Of a DNA stretch of 43,860 bases, positions 43,776 through 43,860 are shown piece after piece. Below the pieces are notes generated by a model, which saw only the letters and a list, made by a program, of their open reading frames with translations, searched no databases and was not told where the DNA came from. The position numbers were made by a program, and so were the translations under genes. The stretch is from Anaerolineales bacterium (GTDB lineage Bacteria; Chloroflexota; Anaerolineae; Anaerolineales; UBA4823): the NCBI GenBank assembly GCA_022865865.1, contig JALHTN010000079.1:1-43860 (forward strand), in the 5' to 3' direction. How positions within the stretch are numbered: position 1 is the first letter of the stretch; the number at the start of each line of letters is the position of its first letter.

Positions 43776-43860
43776 ATGACGGCTAAAGGTATACAAACGC
43801 GCGCTGATCTACTTCGTGAGAAACGGGAAACACAACCCCGGAAAAGGAAATCGGAATCGA
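43776..43860 (+). CDS. ftsQ: FtsQ-like cell division protein, N-terminal start only
   Basis: A coding start follows ddl: ATG 43776 is 7 bases from AAGGTG (43763-43768). The 28 visible codons (MTAKGIQTRADLLREKRE, then QPRKRKSES) make a basic, cytoplasmic-looking N-terminus before the window end. By gene order after ddl it should be ftsQ, whose membrane helix and POTRA domain would lie beyond the window. The identity is inferred from position only. Confidence 0.55.
   Translation, partial: MTAKGIQTRADLLREKRETQPRKRKSES

Noticed and set aside
1..43860. Search for defence systems, toxin-antitoxin pairs, prophage, CRISPR or biosynthetic clusters
   Set aside because: No gene in the window shows the motifs of such systems; the unassigned sequence is too small to hide one.

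Overview
The window is a mostly housekeeping stretch of a bacterial chromosome. Gene density is high and nearly every gene is on the + strand in tightly packed operons. The best guess is an uncultured member of the Chloroflexota (Anaerolineae-like). This is inference from the protein sequences (MurG with GGTGGG instead of GGTGGH, a malic enzyme/phosphotransacetylase fusion, remnants of a LamG-like domain protein) and from gene order, not from any search. No rRNA, tRNA, CRISPR array, insertion sequence, phage or plasmid gene was recognised.

Region 1 (1-17421) is the large ribosomal protein block: end of tuf, then rpsJ-rplC-rplD-rplW-rplB-rpsS-rplV-rpsC-rplP-rpmC-rpsQ-rplN-rplX-rplE-rpsN-rpsH-rplF-rplR-rpsE-rpmD-rplO-secY-adk-map, a fresh promoter and leader, then rpmJ-rpsM-rpsK-rpsD-rpoA-rplQ-truA-rplM-rpsI. 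This is the conserved S10-spc-alpha order. infA is absent from its usual place between map and rpmJ. Candidate cis elements are a hairpin before rplC, a promoter and leader before rpmJ, a terminator-like hairpin between rpsM and rpsK, and a long hairpin after rpsI.

Region 2 (17422-29352) is a mixed accessory and metabolic segment: a tetrapyrrole-methylase/MazG fusion, a small zinc-finger-like hypothetical protein, tryptophanase, a frameshifted gene remnant, a metallo-beta-lactamase-fold hydrolase, rny and recX (minus strand), a malic enzyme/phosphotransacetylase fusion with a clear promoter and terminator, and a SufS-like PLP enzyme. It holds the only long non-coding stretches and most of the odd signals.

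Region 3 (29353-43860) is the division and cell wall (dcw) cluster: mraZ-rsmH-ftsL-like-ftsI-murF-mraY-murD-ftsW-murG-cvpA-like-murC-murB-ddl-ftsQ (cut by the window end). mraZ has a recognisable sigma70-type promoter followed at once by three GTGG repeats spaced 10 bp, the classic MraZ autoregulatory operator. murE is missing from its usual place. Together the genes make UDP-MurNAc-pentapeptide (murB, C, D, F, ddl), lipid I and II (mraY, murG), and the septal polymerase (ftsW, ftsI, ftsL, ftsQ).

I found no convincing undescribed system. The most useful leads are regulatory DNA elements, the frameshifted remnant, and a few lineage-specific residue changes.
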